Assembly: GCA_018292915.2 (NCBI GenBank)
Contig: JACVVK020000034.1
Location: 1,868,501 to 1,932,500, forward strand
DNA from: Batillaria attramentaria
Taxonomy: Eukaryota; Mollusca; Gastropoda; Batillariidae
Reading direction: 5' to 3'
Length of the DNA: 64,000 nt
A program made the position numbers and the translations under genes. Below the pieces are notes generated by a model, which worked only from the letters and a program-made list of their open reading frames with translations, did no database searches and was not told the origin of the DNA. Below are positions 48,398 to 59,634 of this stretch, piece by piece; position 1 is the first letter of the stretch, and each line of letters opens with the position of its first letter.

Positions 48398-48736
48398 GTG
48401 TTAGTACATGATTCTGCCGGCGTCAGTATACAACATGTGAAAACAGCAGGAACATTTCCGCGCTTCTCTTCGTTAAGTGGAGAAATTCTCGGAGGGAGAG
48501 GGGGGTATGTGGTTACCACCTCATAACGCGAGTTATTACACTAACATAGCAGTACTTCTGAGACAATTCATGACATAGACGTGTAACTCTGATCACGGAA
48601 GCAAGCCACGGAGCGTTGTTTCTGCGCAACTCCCACGATCCAAGAGAAACAACCCATAGACAGCGTAGCGCGAGGATCGCCTGCGTTGCCAGAGTTTTTG
48701 CCCCTGATGTAGCAGATCTCTTCCCGGTCTGTCGGC

Positions 48737-48797
48737 GATCGTATGTGGTGGAAAAGGACGTTAAACCCCCAAACACCCACCCACCTACCCACCCCTG
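48737..48797 (+). mobile_element. SINE1 3' end only, 5'-truncated
   Basis: GTATGTGGTGGAAAAGGACG to the CCCACCCACC tail. Possible target duplication CTGTCGGCGATC before and CTGTTGGAGATC after (10 of 12). Confidence 0.7.
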
Positions 48798-48869
48798 TTG
48801 GAGATCTAAGCAGAGAGCAGGACCGTGAAAACAGACAGTGTAGTTTGTTTTCCTTGAAAATTTGGTTGA

Positions 48870-48891
48870 TGGTATGGTATGGTATGGTATG

Positions 48892-48947
<56 letters not shown>
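48870..48947 (+). repeat. (GGTAT)n then (GT)n
   Basis: Five pentamers run into about 25 GT units. Confidence 0.95.
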
Positions 48948-48948
<1 letters not shown>

Positions 48949-49097
48949 AGTCTTTAACAAATCAGTGTAGCAGCAGCTTGGCATTCATACTGAACCAGGG
49001 CTCAGTGAGAATGATGCTGGTCTGGGTTTCCCGCAAGCAGTCCGGCTTTCTCTCGTAATAGTGTCTCATCTACATGACAGCCTTCACCTTCAAATGG

Positions 49098-49214
<117 letters not shown>

Positions 49215-49417
49215 CACCATCACCACCACCAAAACTATTAACTGAAACACAGCTACGTGTCAATCGTATTATTTACTCGAAAGCACACATTTATCATCAT
49301 CATCATCATCGTCGTCGTCATCACCATCATCATCACTGATCACAAATTTTTCTGATCTTTTCGATAGCCGTTCACGCCGGAAGAAGCATGAGCTTATTAA
49401 TTTGAGAATTTTTGTGA

Positions 49418-49423
49418 TTTATT
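49418..49423 (-). promoter_or_regulatory. Candidate poly(A) signal AATAAA
   Basis: The first canonical AATAAA I found on the minus strand past the TAG at 49,784, about 360 bp downstream. The implied 3' UTR would contain the TTGTC-type pentamer array at 49,430-49,690. Position alone supports it. Confidence 0.35.
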
Positions 49424-49429
49424 TTGCCT

Positions 49430-49690
49430 TCTTTTGTCTTGTCTAGTCTTGTCGTATTTTGCCATATCTTGTCATTTATTTTTTTTAACTCGTCTTGTCT
49501 TATCTTGTCTTATTTTGATGTGTCTCGTCTTGTTTTCTCGTGCCTTATCGTGTCTTGTCTTCGCTCCGGCGTCTCGTCTTATTTTGTCATGTCTTGTCAT
49601 GTCTTGTCATGCCTTGTTAAGCCTTGTTATGCCTTGTCTTGTCTTGCCTTATCGTGCCTTATCATGCCTTGTCTCGTTCCGTCTCGTTCT
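49430..49690 (+). repeat. Pentamer array (TTGTC/TTATC)n
   Basis: Degenerate TTGTC, TTATC, GCCTT and CGTCT pentamers. It lies in the probable 3' UTR of the toroid-like gene. Confidence 0.85.
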
Positions 49691-49783
49691 GTATAGAATA
49701 TAGGGTCCGGAGATAACGTTGCCATCAGTAAAAGCTGAATCAATGAATCCATGTGTCAGCCGATGACTTGGCACAGGACCTTC

Positions 49784-51691
49784 CTACAGCGTATCCTTGT
49801 CCACCAAGTTGTTGGCCAGGTCTCGGCACCAGATGGGGATCTCGGCGGTCTGGTCCAGGCTGGGCTGTAGACCTATCTCACGCAGAAAGTCGCCCTCACT
49901 CGTCTGAAGCGACAGCAGGTACTTCACGCAGCGCGCGCACATCTCGCGGTACTTGGCCTTGCCCGTCGTCATGGCAACCAAACCCGCGCCGTACGCCACC
50001 TTGTGGTTGAGGAAGAAGGAAAAGAAACTCTCGTCGCAAGAAAGGGCGAAGTCGAGGATTTTCTCCCCTGCCTCCAGGTACTTCTTCTCGCCGATGACTG
50101 TGTACAGGTGGTGCAGGAAATAGACGGGGTAGCCCAGCTGGTAGTAAAGCTCTTTGGGTTCCTTGCGCTCCAGGCGGTAGTAGCGGCGACGTCCCTCCGG
50201 AAATCCCTCCTGGATGAGTTCCCCTGAGTCGCCGCGCACGTGCAGCACGAAGTACTGATCTAGGGCGGGTTGCTGGGCAACCATGCGAACCATGAGGTCA
50301 CCAGTTTTTGTCGCTTTCTCGAGATCTGCACACGATACGAGTAGAAATGAAGAATGACAACAATAGATTCAATGGTGCGCCTTGAAAATTGGATCATGCC
50401 TTCTGCTGCTTGCATTTTTTCCTCATATACGAATATTTTGTTAACTTGAACAAGTTCGTCCCCCACCCTAATCCTCAACCGCCTTCTCCCTAACTATTCT
50501 GTACAAGCAAGACAGAGTTGCAGAAAACAGAGTGTTTCGAGTATCATACAATATCTGTCGCGTCCAGTGTTGAGAACAAAAAAAAAATGGCAATGGCTTG
50601 AATTAGGTCACTTGGTCACGTATTTTACCTCCCATGAAGAGAGCGAAAAGTCCAAGGTGTGACGACATGAAGATGCCAACGTCATAGTGAGGACCCCCAG
50701 ACCACAGGACCGGGCCGTCATCCATGGTAGGTGTGACGTCATAACGGCCGCTGGTGCCGAACCCGCCCACCTCGGGGTTGAAATAGCGGGCCAGGAACCG
50801 CCATGCTGGCACGGAGATGTCGAATCTGTCGGACGTGGTGGAGAAGATAGTTGTACCAGAGTTTATCAAGACCTACAGTGAAGAGATTGTATCAAACACT
50901 AGGAGCTTTGAATCTGGCAGGGGAGCCGGGGTGGACTTTCAGCTGGCAGGGAACCCGGGGTGGACTTTCAACGTCGGACTTTCAATGCTCGGGTCGTGAG
51001 TTCGTATCCAGGCTGGGGTCAAATATTTGTGCTGGCCTTTCTCTCGTTGCCCCGTCTTTGATATCGCCCATATGTGTTGGAAAAGGACGTTAAATACCAT
51101 CAAACACCCACCCACCCACCCTTGAATCTGGCAGAGTTCCTGAGTTGCCCTCTGTGTCCATTTTCACAGCACGCACATATTAGTTCTGTTCAGTTCTGGT
51201 TTCAGACAATGCCGTCAAGCGTGTTTTTGTGAGGTTGTGATAACATTCATTGTTAGTGTTTTGTGTGGCTTTGACGACCGCTCATCGGTTCGGTTACTAC
51301 TAGTGTTACAGACAACGCTTCTTTTAAATCCTTCGTATTAACTTTGTAGAACGAAGCAGTGACATATTCCGTCACCGTGCCCCACAAGACGGAGAGGTGG
51401 CCGTTAGCGTAAAGCCATCGCGTGAACAATTTAAACTGGAACTTCAGTTTCAAATTTAACTTGTAATCAAACCTTGCCAGTCGATGTGCGGCCATGGCAA
51501 CCCAGCAGTTCATGTAGGGCCAGTACTCTTGGATCTCAAGGTTCGCAGTTTTCCGGGCGTTTCCGGCCTTGTCCGGATAAGACAAAAAATCGCCATCCTC
51601 CTGCATGAACCGCTTCTTGATGTTGTTCAGAAGCTGCAACAGACGGAGGCGACGAAAAGCAATGAGAAAAATGTTGCAGAGTCAAAACTAG

Positions 51692-51758
<67 letters not shown>

Positions 51759-52424
51759 ATAATATTTAGTTGTTTTGTTTTGTTTTGCTCTGGTTATTTC
51801 TTTTATGCAATAGCTGTAGCAATGGCAAGTTTGAAAATTGACCTTTATGTTAAAACTTCCACCGTTGAGAAATAAAGATTCATTCATTCATTCATTCATT
51901 CATTCATTCATTCATTCATTCATTCTCTCTCTGTTAAAAATTGGAAACAGACAGAAATGCCACACATCCGCAGGTTCACATTCTCTTCCAACCTTGTTTC
52001 ATTCTTCTTTTTAATGCTTTGACATATTCTGCAGTAGGATAGACTAGTTACTGATTAAGAAAGCCAGTGGCGCAGGCAGCGAGAGAACTGGGAGTGGCAA
52101 CAGGAAACGACGAGTATGACACCAGCAGAACAGAATTTGTAAGCACATTACTAAACAATTCTAACCAACCCTTACTTAGCGAGAGAGAGACACACGCGAA
52201 CGGCAAGAACAAGGACTGGGAGTCCGTGCCAAGATCTGTATACGGACCTTGTGAGCGAGGCGCCCCCTTCCGGTGAGAACAAGAAGTGTGGGCAGCTTGT
52301 ACATAGCGCCTAGCTCCTGCGCCACCTCCTGGGACTTGAGGGACCCGTTCTCGTCCAGCTGGGACTCGAAGAACGCTGCAGCCCTCTCGCTACAGTCTAC
52401 CAGCTTCTGGAACTCCATGATGAC
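49784..52424 (-). CDS. Spliced gene: alpha/alpha-toroid-like protein of unknown function (four exons, ~356 aa)
   Basis: Four minus-strand exons join in phase: 52,424-52,248 (177 nt), 51,633-51,473 (161 nt), 50,825-50,629 (197 nt) and 50,325-49,784 (542 nt, ending TAG). The sum is 1,077 nt with no internal stop. Junctions are canonical: TTTTGCAG before exon 1, AAG/GTCCGT, GTTGCAG, AAG/GTTTGA, CCGACAG, GAG/GTAAAA and GTGCAG. The proposed start is the ATG at 52,418 (A at -3, G at +4), two codons inside the first exon, so a 5' UTR intron or a further upstream exon is possible. The protein has no signal peptide or membrane segment. It is built of helical pairs rich in aromatic residues: WPYMNCWVAMAAHRLARFD spans the exon 2/3 joint, then FLARYFNPEVGGFGTSG, DDGPVLWSGGPHYDVG, YYQLGYPVYFLHHLY and a C-terminal PSLDQTAEIPIWCRDLANNL. 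This is the look of a six-hairpin/alpha-alpha toroid fold; that assignment is inference. I do not recognise a named family and propose no reaction. Intron 2 carries a SINE1. Confidence 0.85.
50921..51121 (+). mobile_element. SINE1 copy in intron 2 of the toroid-like gene, 13-bp target duplication
   Basis: TTGAATCTGGCAG occurs at 50,908-50,920 and 51,122-51,134. The head is duplicated (GGGGTGGACTTTCA twice), which displaces the A box. It is antisense to the host gene. Confidence 0.9.
51697..51754 (+). repeat. (TC)n in intron 1 of the toroid-like gene
   Basis: About 29 units, ~65 bp upstream (in gene sense) of the exon 2 acceptor; on the minus strand it is (GA)n. Confidence 0.95.
51830..51926 (+). 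repeat. Retroposon 3' end with (ATTC)n tail in intron 1 of the toroid-like gene
   Basis: ACTTCCACCGTTGAGAAATA then AAGATTCATTCATTC, with about eleven ATTC units. It lies antisense to the gene. Confidence 0.65.
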
Positions 52425-54747
52425 CTGCAAAATCCAACACCCATCATATAGATGTCTCTCTCCTGTCTTCGTGTGTTGTTGTTGTTGTTGTTGTTGTTGT
52501 TCAACCTGTCACCTCTGTGATCACTGCTTAGTGAGTGTAATTTCCAGTCCACCCGAGATGCATTTATTGATTCATTGTGTTTTCATTGTTCCTTCTCATC
52601 ACTCTGGGCCCAAAGAAAGCTCTTGGACAAGAACGTGGTGTGTATGTGGCAGTGGTGGACAACGGTGTAGGGATGGGAAAGAGCTTCTAAGGTATTATCG
52701 CAAACATTTCTCAGCTGGTTTAAATGTGGTATATACTATGCGACACTGGAATCTCGCACGGACAGTAAAACAAGGCCAAGTGCAACGACCGTGATGGGTA
52801 TGATAACGATGATTTACACAAAATCTGCACATCGCCTTACAACTTTGTTTAAATTCGTTTTCAAACTGAACAACATGGAACAGCAAAACTGTGTTATCCG
52901 CTATCCATCTTAACATCAGTGACCCATTTTGAAGCTAGTAGAATTGTCACTGATCAACTGAAATAAAGCAAAAGTCTCATTGATTTCCAGCATGGAGAAT
53001 ACACAATATGATTAATAACTACACTCTCACAAATCGAGGTATTCACTATGAAACAGAAAGTCTAATTGCACTGACCGTCCAACTCAGGTGGCTCCCACAA
53101 CAGACAAGCTCTCAAATCTTCGGTGAGAAACGCCTCCTTGGTATGTGATACCAAGTCCGTTTCGCCGTCCTCATATGCACAACTTCAATGTCAAGGCTTA
53201 AGTGTTATCAGACTCAGCGGTGATAGCGGACACAAGGTCACTCCACTGTCTGTATTTTGCGATAGATACCCTGTGTTAAAGTATGAATGAATCACTGAAA
53301 GTGTCCTTGTTTGATTCGGTCACAGGACGTGCTGATAGTGTCAGTGAGCAACCAGTGCAAGTTCACAAACGAGCAGCAAGATCAAATGAATGCAACAACC
53401 TCGGACCTGCCACGGGCTGTAGTCAGAATGGGCGTCAGTGTTTCAGGTGCTTCTTCACTTCAAACGCGGTGGCCTAACTTTTTCGCTACGCGCGCCTCGA
53501 GCCTCGGCTGTTCCCAGCGCACTCGCGCTCAGTCTCCCCGCACAACCGTTGCGTACGTAGCATTTTTAGCAGTTTTCGGATTTTTTGTTCACCGCTTTGG
53601 CAGTGTTTTATGCCCTAGTGTTTGGTATGGATGGAAAGTTCAACATTAGCACTTTCAGAGAAAAATATTCGCCTGTGTGCTGATTTCACAAGAGAGACAC
53701 CAGAACATGCAAAACAACACGTGAAAAGTAAACACAAACAGACATTGTTTTCATGCAGCTGTGTTATTACAGAACAGAAGCGATCGTCTTTTCAACAATG
53801 TAAATTGTGTCCTTACCTTGCAAATGGTTTGCAAAAATTCAGAACTGTATACCAGGTAACATTTTGTAGTTAGATCCTCGAAAAAAAAACACCACACTTT
53901 TCACGAGTTCACTCGGCACTGTTTAGATCTAGCAGCGCTGGCCCATGTTTCGAAGTCGAATAGTGCGACTTGATTTGGTCCTATATCCAGCACGTAATTC
54001 CTTATTATCAGCATCATCCGCTCCTTCATCTTCACTTTCTACAGGTAAATCCCCCTCTTCGTCCGATCCCTCAGCTAGAACCTCTTAAATTGTAGTGAAA
54101 CGCGCGCACATGGTTTTTTTTTTCTGGGTGCCGCCATTTTGTTTTCCTGCAAGCTCGGTCACATTCCATTCTGCAAGTGGGTCAAGGAAAAGTTCCAGAA
54201 AAAATAACAGACCTTTTCTATAAAGGCCAGTAACAGCAAATTTACTCGCCGATAACCACTGAAATATTATAGCAAGAGTTGCCTCTCTTAGACCGCAGAG
54301 GTGTGGAAGGGGAATTTTTACAGTACGTGTCACAGCGCGCGATGTGCCCCGTACAACGCAGACTAGCGAGTGGCACAGCTCGGGATGTGCCGCGGACAGA
54401 GGGGAAGACAGCATGTCACATGGCCGCATGTGACGCGGTGCGAAAAAGCTAATAGGGGGTGAGCGGTGGTCTAATAAGTAGCGCGTAGAACTTAGCCGCT
54501 GCGCTACTGAACGGCCGTCACCACTGTCACGGCGAGACGCGGGCTCGATCCAATTCGTTCTCTGGTTGATAAAGGGTCCAGTTTCACGACGACAGACTGA
54601 AGTCCGTTGGAAACACTCGGTGCTACTCAAAGTTGAACATGGAAACACGCGACATACTGTATGGAAAGTTCAAACAGTTAGTCGTGGTGCTACTTTTGAA
54701 GCAGACTAACACCGGAAATATTCGTGCACATTTTGCCCGGGGGACCA
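52425..54747. other. Non-coding sequence upstream of the toroid-like gene (minus) and downstream of the LINE
   Basis: Would hold the promoter and any 5' UTR exon of the minus-strand gene. I see no convincing first exon or TATA box. (TTG)8 at 52,478-52,501. A small frame at 53,640-53,870 has two CxxC-like pairs but no clear zinc-finger spacing. Confidence 0.5.
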
Positions 54748-54780
54748 GACTCAGACTCAGACTCAGACTCAGACTCAGAC
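54748..54780 (-). repeat. (TGAGTC)n tail of the LINE
   Basis: Five to six hexamer copies (CAGACT/ACTCAG on plus) lie directly after an AATAAA-like sequence on the minus strand. LINEs of several clades end in short tandem repeats instead of poly(A), so this marks the 3' end. Confidence 0.85.
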
Positions 54781-55038
54781 ATAGTTTATTGTTGTTTAGG
54801 CCTTGGCCTATATCAACACGTCTCACAAGTTGTTATGCATTACATACATAGATGAAATGATACAAGAATGACTAAATTTAGCACCATCACAACACTGCGA
54901 TAACTGGGACCCTGCGAGAAAAGGACCCATTTTCATCAGAAGAAAAACAACTACTGGACACATAAATTAAGCACAAAAGGCTCAGGAAGCTGGCTACACC
55001 AAGCCCACCAACCTGGCGGGAGCAACACATGTAAACAT

Positions 55039-55983
55039 TTACTGTTGGAAACTTGCTTTTCTTCTGATCTGGAAGCTTTTCAGTAGGAACCACGCCAGCT
55101 GTCGTATAGTACTTTCATTTTTACATGACATGACTTGACTAAATCTTACATCTTCCGAATAAACATTGTCAAGTTTCAACATGATTGGTCTGATGTGGTT
55201 ATAAGCTTTACAATAGAACAGAAAATGATACTCGTTTTCCACTTCCAACGGACAAAAGGGGCATGTACTAATAGTTCGGTTTTCAGCAATATACCTGTGT
55301 TTGTGTGTATTGATTTCGCTGATACCAAGTCTGAAGCGAACAACATCTCTAAAACCTTTAATGTTCAGACACTTTAAGTAATCTTCCGGTTCCCATACAT
55401 ATTTGAAACTAAAATAAACCTTAAAACGGCTACTAGTTTTCATTCCCGCCATCCATTCTTGCATCGTTATGTCTTTTAACCTTTGTCTTAACGCCCTAAT
55501 AAAACTATTCTCACTACCCACGCCTTGGGCGTACCATACAAAACCAAACCCGAGGGAGCATAGAGCTAACCTTACTTTCGTGACCCAGTTTGTCTGACCC
55601 TGTTCATCGAGTCGTACTAACAACATGTAGGCTTGAATAGGCAGGCGTGTTTTCTCCATCTTTAATAACCGGAACCAAAATTTAATAACTCGGACACAAC
55701 GATTTATAGTAAGTTTGTATTTCCAGAGTTCCCCATATACCATGCTATTTGAAGTAGACACCGGTACTCTCAGGAACCTTTTACAGGCATATGTGTGAAC
55801 TTTTTCTATCTTATCATCATCATACAGCAACCCCCAAACCTCGGAAGCGTATAACAACGCTGGCTGGATCCGAGCGTCAAACAGTTTGAAAAAGATTTCC
55901 TGTGTAACTCCCTCGATACGCCTTAAACCTCTCAGCATACTTAAATGGATTTCATACCCTTTGCAGCCAGAGGATTGATGCAC
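55039..55983 (-). pseudogene. LINE C-terminal domain with Cys/His motif
   Basis: An open frame of 314 residues ending in TGA/TAA-type stop at 55,039. It continues the RT protein: LFDARIQPALLYASEVWG, HTYACKRFLRVP, FRLGISEINTHKHRY, then CPFC and HFLFYC, the CxxC/HxxxxC motif near the C-terminus common in CR1/Jockey-related LINEs. The preceding ~45 residues (thumb, NQYSYLGFTFSPTMSFAQ) lie at 55,960-56,090 in a different frame. Confidence 0.88.
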
Positions 55984-56083
55984 TGTGCAAAACTCATTGT
56001 GGGTGAGAATGTAAAACCAAGGTACGAGTACTGGTTAACTACTTCGAGCTGGTTTCCTCCAAGAAACCATTTCTCCCGTTTGC

Positions 56084-56854
56084 CTAGGACCCCCCCCCCC
56101 CCCCCCCCCCTCTGCGAAACACCATAACGTTAGTTTTATCTGCATTAATCTCTAACCCAAGTTCCGAACAAGCATCTACCAAAACATTTATTTGATTTTG
56201 TAATCCTATTACCGTGCTTGACATCAGTGCCAAATCATCGGCAAACAGAAGTATAAAGAGCTCCACTAAGTTCGGTAGAAGCTGAATGCCGTGTCTACCA
56301 TTTTCTTCCAGTTTAAATGCAATTTCGTTGATGCATAACGAGAACATACTCGGACTCAGGATACATCCTTGTCTCAAGCCTTGAAGACATTGGAAAGAGT
56401 CACTCAGCTCGTTCTGTTTAAATCGAACACATGCTCTGACAGACCGATACATCGCCATTATTGCATTAATAAACTTTCCCGATAGGCCCGCCCGACACAG
56501 TACCTTGACTAAAGTTTCGTGTTTCACCGAATCGTAAGCACGGCGTAGATCGACGAAGGCTACGTATAGTTTTTCCCCTTTTTTGCTGAACGTTTTCTGT
56601 ATCATTGCATACAACGTGAAAATATGATCCACTGTACTGCAGCCTCGCCTAAAACCAGCCTGAGTCTCGGAGATAATATTGTTATCCTCCATCCACGTGT
56701 ACAGTCTATTGTGCAGAATGGTTGTGTAGCATTTACTAACTTGACTCAATAAAGCCACCCCTCGATAATTTTCTACTCTATTCTTATCCCCTTTCTTATG
56801 AATAGGAACAATAATAGAACCCGACCACGCATCCGGGTACACACCCTGCTGCAA
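56084..56854 (-). pseudogene. LINE reverse transcriptase core (FADD)
   Basis: The frame contains the RT motifs in order: PIHKKGDKNRVENYRGVALL, TQAGFRRGCSTVDHIF, YVAFVDLRRAYDSV (catalytic Asp), LQGLRQGCILSPSMFSL, LLFADDLALM (the catalytic FADD box) and LGLEINADKTNVMVF. All catalytic aspartates are present. The frame runs into a poly-G tract (minus strand) at 56,110-56,091 and is broken there. Confidence 0.92.
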
Positions 56855-56859
56855 CAGCC

Positions 56860-57580
56860 TAAGTTGAAGTAGTCGGCTAGAAACGGTTTCACTTGTTCCT
56901 CGCCGGCCTTCAACATTTCGGCCACGATATCGTCCGGGCCACAGGCTTTCTTACATTTCAACATACTAATAGCCTTGGACACCTCATTTACAGTGATCTC
57001 TTTCTCTAGTTCATCAATGTAAGGAAAGGTTTCTACACACACTCTTCTATCCACCTCACTATCCTCACACCCACTTGGGTTAAATACCTGTTTAAAATGA
57101 TCTACCCACTTCTCCTTGGGTATCGAATTTTCAGCCCCCGACCGCTGCCTGTGTCCCGTGCGACCTCGTAGCTCCCTCCAGAACAGAGATGAATCGTTAA
57201 TGTTATCAGCCAGTTTTTTAATCACAAACATATTGAATGCCCATCTCTTTGTCTTAATAAGTTTTTGATACTCTCTCCTAGACTCTGTATACGTCATTCT
57301 ATCCCCCTCACTGCGACTCCTCCTGAAGATACGTAAATTACGTTTGACGGATTTACTCTTCTGCAGACATTCGGCGTCGAACCAGGATGCTTGCTTCTGT
57401 GGGCAGCCTACTCTTATTCTTTTTTTCATACAAGTACTAGCTGTAAGTAAACAACTATTAAACATGTCTATAGCTACGTCTATATCTGTATCAATATTAC
57501 TATGAGCATTTAACAGTCTACTCTGTATAGGCGTGGATGTTAGTGCGTCTACGAATGTGCGCACCTTACCACTTTCTCCA
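56860..57580 (-). pseudogene. LINE linker region between endonuclease and reverse transcriptase
   Basis: An open frame of about 240 residues with features usual upstream of LINE reverse transcriptases: WFDAECLQKSKSVKRNL, SRREYQKLIKTKRWAF, KLADNINDSSLFWREL, and the conserved ITVNEVSKAISMLKCKKACGPDDIVAEMLK helix that opens the fingers subdomain. It loses frame near 56,860 directly before the RT core. Confidence 0.85.
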
Positions 57581-58500
57581 TCACTGTACAAACTTGCTCC
57601 CTCTCAACAGATACTTCACCTGTAGTGTTTATGGACAATGACAACAGTAAGTGCTCAGACTCCGTACGGTCAAGGATATGTAACGGTTTTATCGTTAAAA
57701 CCGTATTACTATTACACAGTTCGTTGGACAGTATATAATAATCTATCACGCTACTCCCAGCATGTGAAATAAAGGTGACCCCACTGTCGAACTCACAGTC
57801 TATTAACCCGTTGACGATAGAACACTCGGTAGTGTTACACAAATCTATAAGCCTTTCCCCAAACGTATTCATGATAGGGTCTTGTGAGATTCTACGGAAA
57901 CTTACACGGTCCTCGTCCAACACAGACCCTCCGTTCTCCATCATGAAGCTATTCTGTGAAGCTGTCCTGGCGTTAAAATCACCACACATAAGGAGGTATG
58001 AATCAGACGTTTCCACGGGCAAGTCACTCAAGCACTGCTCTAGTGTTTCTATAGCACAAGCACAATCGGTTGTGGTATAATACGAAGAACCGTATGGTGG
58101 AATGTATGTACACAATAATAGCAAATCTTTATCTAAACCAAACAAGCTCTTTGATCCTTTAAGGACAACCAAGTTGTCGTAATCAACCGGTATGTGTATG
58201 AAAAACGGTACAAGCTGTTCTCTTATACACACTAACACTCCCCCGGACCCTCTCCCGTACTGCGATAGTCTCTTCGCAGGGGAATAAAACTGCTTGTAAC
58301 CACTGAGCTCATCAATGTCAGCCAGGGATTCTAAGAATGTTTCACTTAAGCAAATGACATCAAACTGCTTTAGGAAGTTAATAAAGTCATCATCCACCAG
58401 TTTACAATAAAGACCCCCCCCCCCCCCCCCCCCCCACACATTCCAGCACACCATTTTCACTATGTTCGCTGTCATCGTATGCCCAACCTGTTGGATATCA
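57560..58500 (-). pseudogene. LINE endonuclease domain (APE-like), broken
   Basis: The open frame carries the hallmarks of exonuclease-endonuclease-phosphatase domains: VCWNVWG near the start, FDVICLSETF (catalytic Glu), GSGGVLVCI, LLMCGDFNAR (catalytic Asp-Asn) and SGVTFISHAGSSVIDYYILS, with DRTESEHLLLSLS at the C-terminal His position. A poly-G run (58,416-58,436) adds a string of glycines after WNV, where family members have only a few residues. This suggests homopolymer expansion or an assembly error. The frame ends near 57,560, where the next domain continues in another frame. Confidence 0.85.
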
Positions 58501-58539
58501 CCCAACTCATTTTCACCAGTGCTGCTAGGACAGGGAAAG

Positions 58540-58686
58540 GCTGGGTGTGTGGGTGTTTGGGGGTTTAACGTCCTTTTCCACCACATACGGGTGATATCAA
58601 AGACGGGTCAACGATGAAAAAGCCAGCACAAATATTTGGTCCCAACCGGGATACGCTCTACTATTCAGCCACCCCGGCTCCCCAGC
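58540..58686 (-). mobile_element. SINE1 copy at the 5' side of the LINE
   Basis: Inverted SINE1 with the anticodon-arm region deleted. ACAGGGAAAG (58,530-58,539) and ACAGGGAAAAG (58,687-58,697) flank it, so LINE-side sequence probably continues to the right of it. Confidence 0.8.
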
Positions 58687-58879
58687 ACAGGGAAAAGTTC
58701 GGGTGTGGAGCAATTTACTTAATATTTGATAACGACTTTCAGTCCACCAGTTTATTATGCAGTTATTGATATTTGCAAAGAGTAAAAAAGCCATGAAGAT
58801 CAACTAGTGTTCATATTTGTTGAATGTGTATGTGCGTGCTTGCGTGCGTGTATGTATGTATGTGTGTGAAAGAGAGAGT

Positions 58880-58892
58880 ATCTCTGACACTC

Positions 58893-58965
<73 letters not shown>
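58880..58965 (+). repeat. Palindrome plus (CA)n
   Basis: GTGTGTGAAAGAGAGAGT ATCTCTGA CACTCTCTTTCACACAC at 58,861-58,904 is an inverted repeat; about 30 CA units follow. Confidence 0.9.
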
Positions 58966-58967
<2 letters not shown>

Positions 58968-59229
58968 GGAATAACGGAAATAAGCGTCATAGTCTCACAC
59001 AGTTATCCCCCTTTTCCCCCCTTTAAAAGAAACTTTGTGGCTCAAATGAATGAGTCGTATCAAATACACTGGACTGGGAGGGGAGGCGCGGATTTTATAT
59101 TTATATGTAAAACTAGATCAGTGATTGCACTGGATATAAAACACAGAAGTCCCGGAAGTCCAAAATCCGCTGTCACGAAATAAATATATAGATAAATACG
59201 GCCACCAGCATGATTCTGTCTACACCCAC

Positions 59230-59235
59230 TTTATT
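59230..59235 (-). promoter_or_regulatory. Poly(A) signal of the reductase gene
   Basis: AATAAA on the minus strand about 67 bp downstream of the TAA at 59,302. It is the expected position for the 3' end of this gene, and no other AATAAA lies between. Confidence 0.6.
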
Positions 59236-59301
59236 TCAATAATCGACATGATGGTTCCAGTTTTTGACAGGTCACTCTTTTCTTCATTCTCTCAGTCAAG
59301 T

Positions 59302-59583
59302 TTAACAAGCAAGTTGTCCCCCGTCGATAGGGAGTGATGTCCCGTTGATCATGGCCGCCTTGTCGCTGAGAAGGAAGAGGACAGCGTTTGTAACATCCTC
59401 TGGGTCTGAAAAATGGAAACAGAAAAATCTTCAGTGCTGGTATCTTTGTTGTTTGTTTTATTTTTGTTTTATTTTTGCATTGGTCCCAGTTAATAACAAT
59501 AATAATAATAATAATACATCATACTTATAAGGTGCCCGTCTCTGAAGGACAGACTCAGGGCGCACACACCCACACACACACCA

Positions 59584-59634
<51 letters not shown>

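Larger units (their letters stand above)
54748..58540 (-). mobile_element. APE-type non-LTR retrotransposon (LINE), frameshifted, nearly complete second ORF
   Basis: Reading leftwards: apurinic-type endonuclease, linker, reverse transcriptase, C-terminal domain with a Cys/His motif, ~300-bp 3' UTR, AATAAA-like end (AATAAACTATG) and a tail of five to six TGAGTC hexamers at 54,748-54,780. The four protein segments lie in shifted frames (breaks near 57,580, 56,860, 56,095 and 55,960) with few stops, so the copy is dead but not ancient. The CCCC tracts at 58,416-58,436 and 56,091-56,110 sit inside coding sequence. No gag-like ORF1 was recognised. The right end abuts a SINE1 (58,540-58,686), so the 5' limit is uncertain. 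By domain order it is a CR1/Jockey/I-type LINE; the clade is not decided here. Confidence 0.9.

Noticed and set aside
53622..53873. Short frame with paired cysteines suggesting a zinc finger
   Set aside because: Spacing fits neither C2H2 nor BED fingers; no neighbouring domain.
54085..54648. 187-codon minus-strand frame, and a tRNA-like stretch near 54,455-54,555
   Set aside because: No recognisable motif; the A/B-box resemblance is weak and the frame crosses it.
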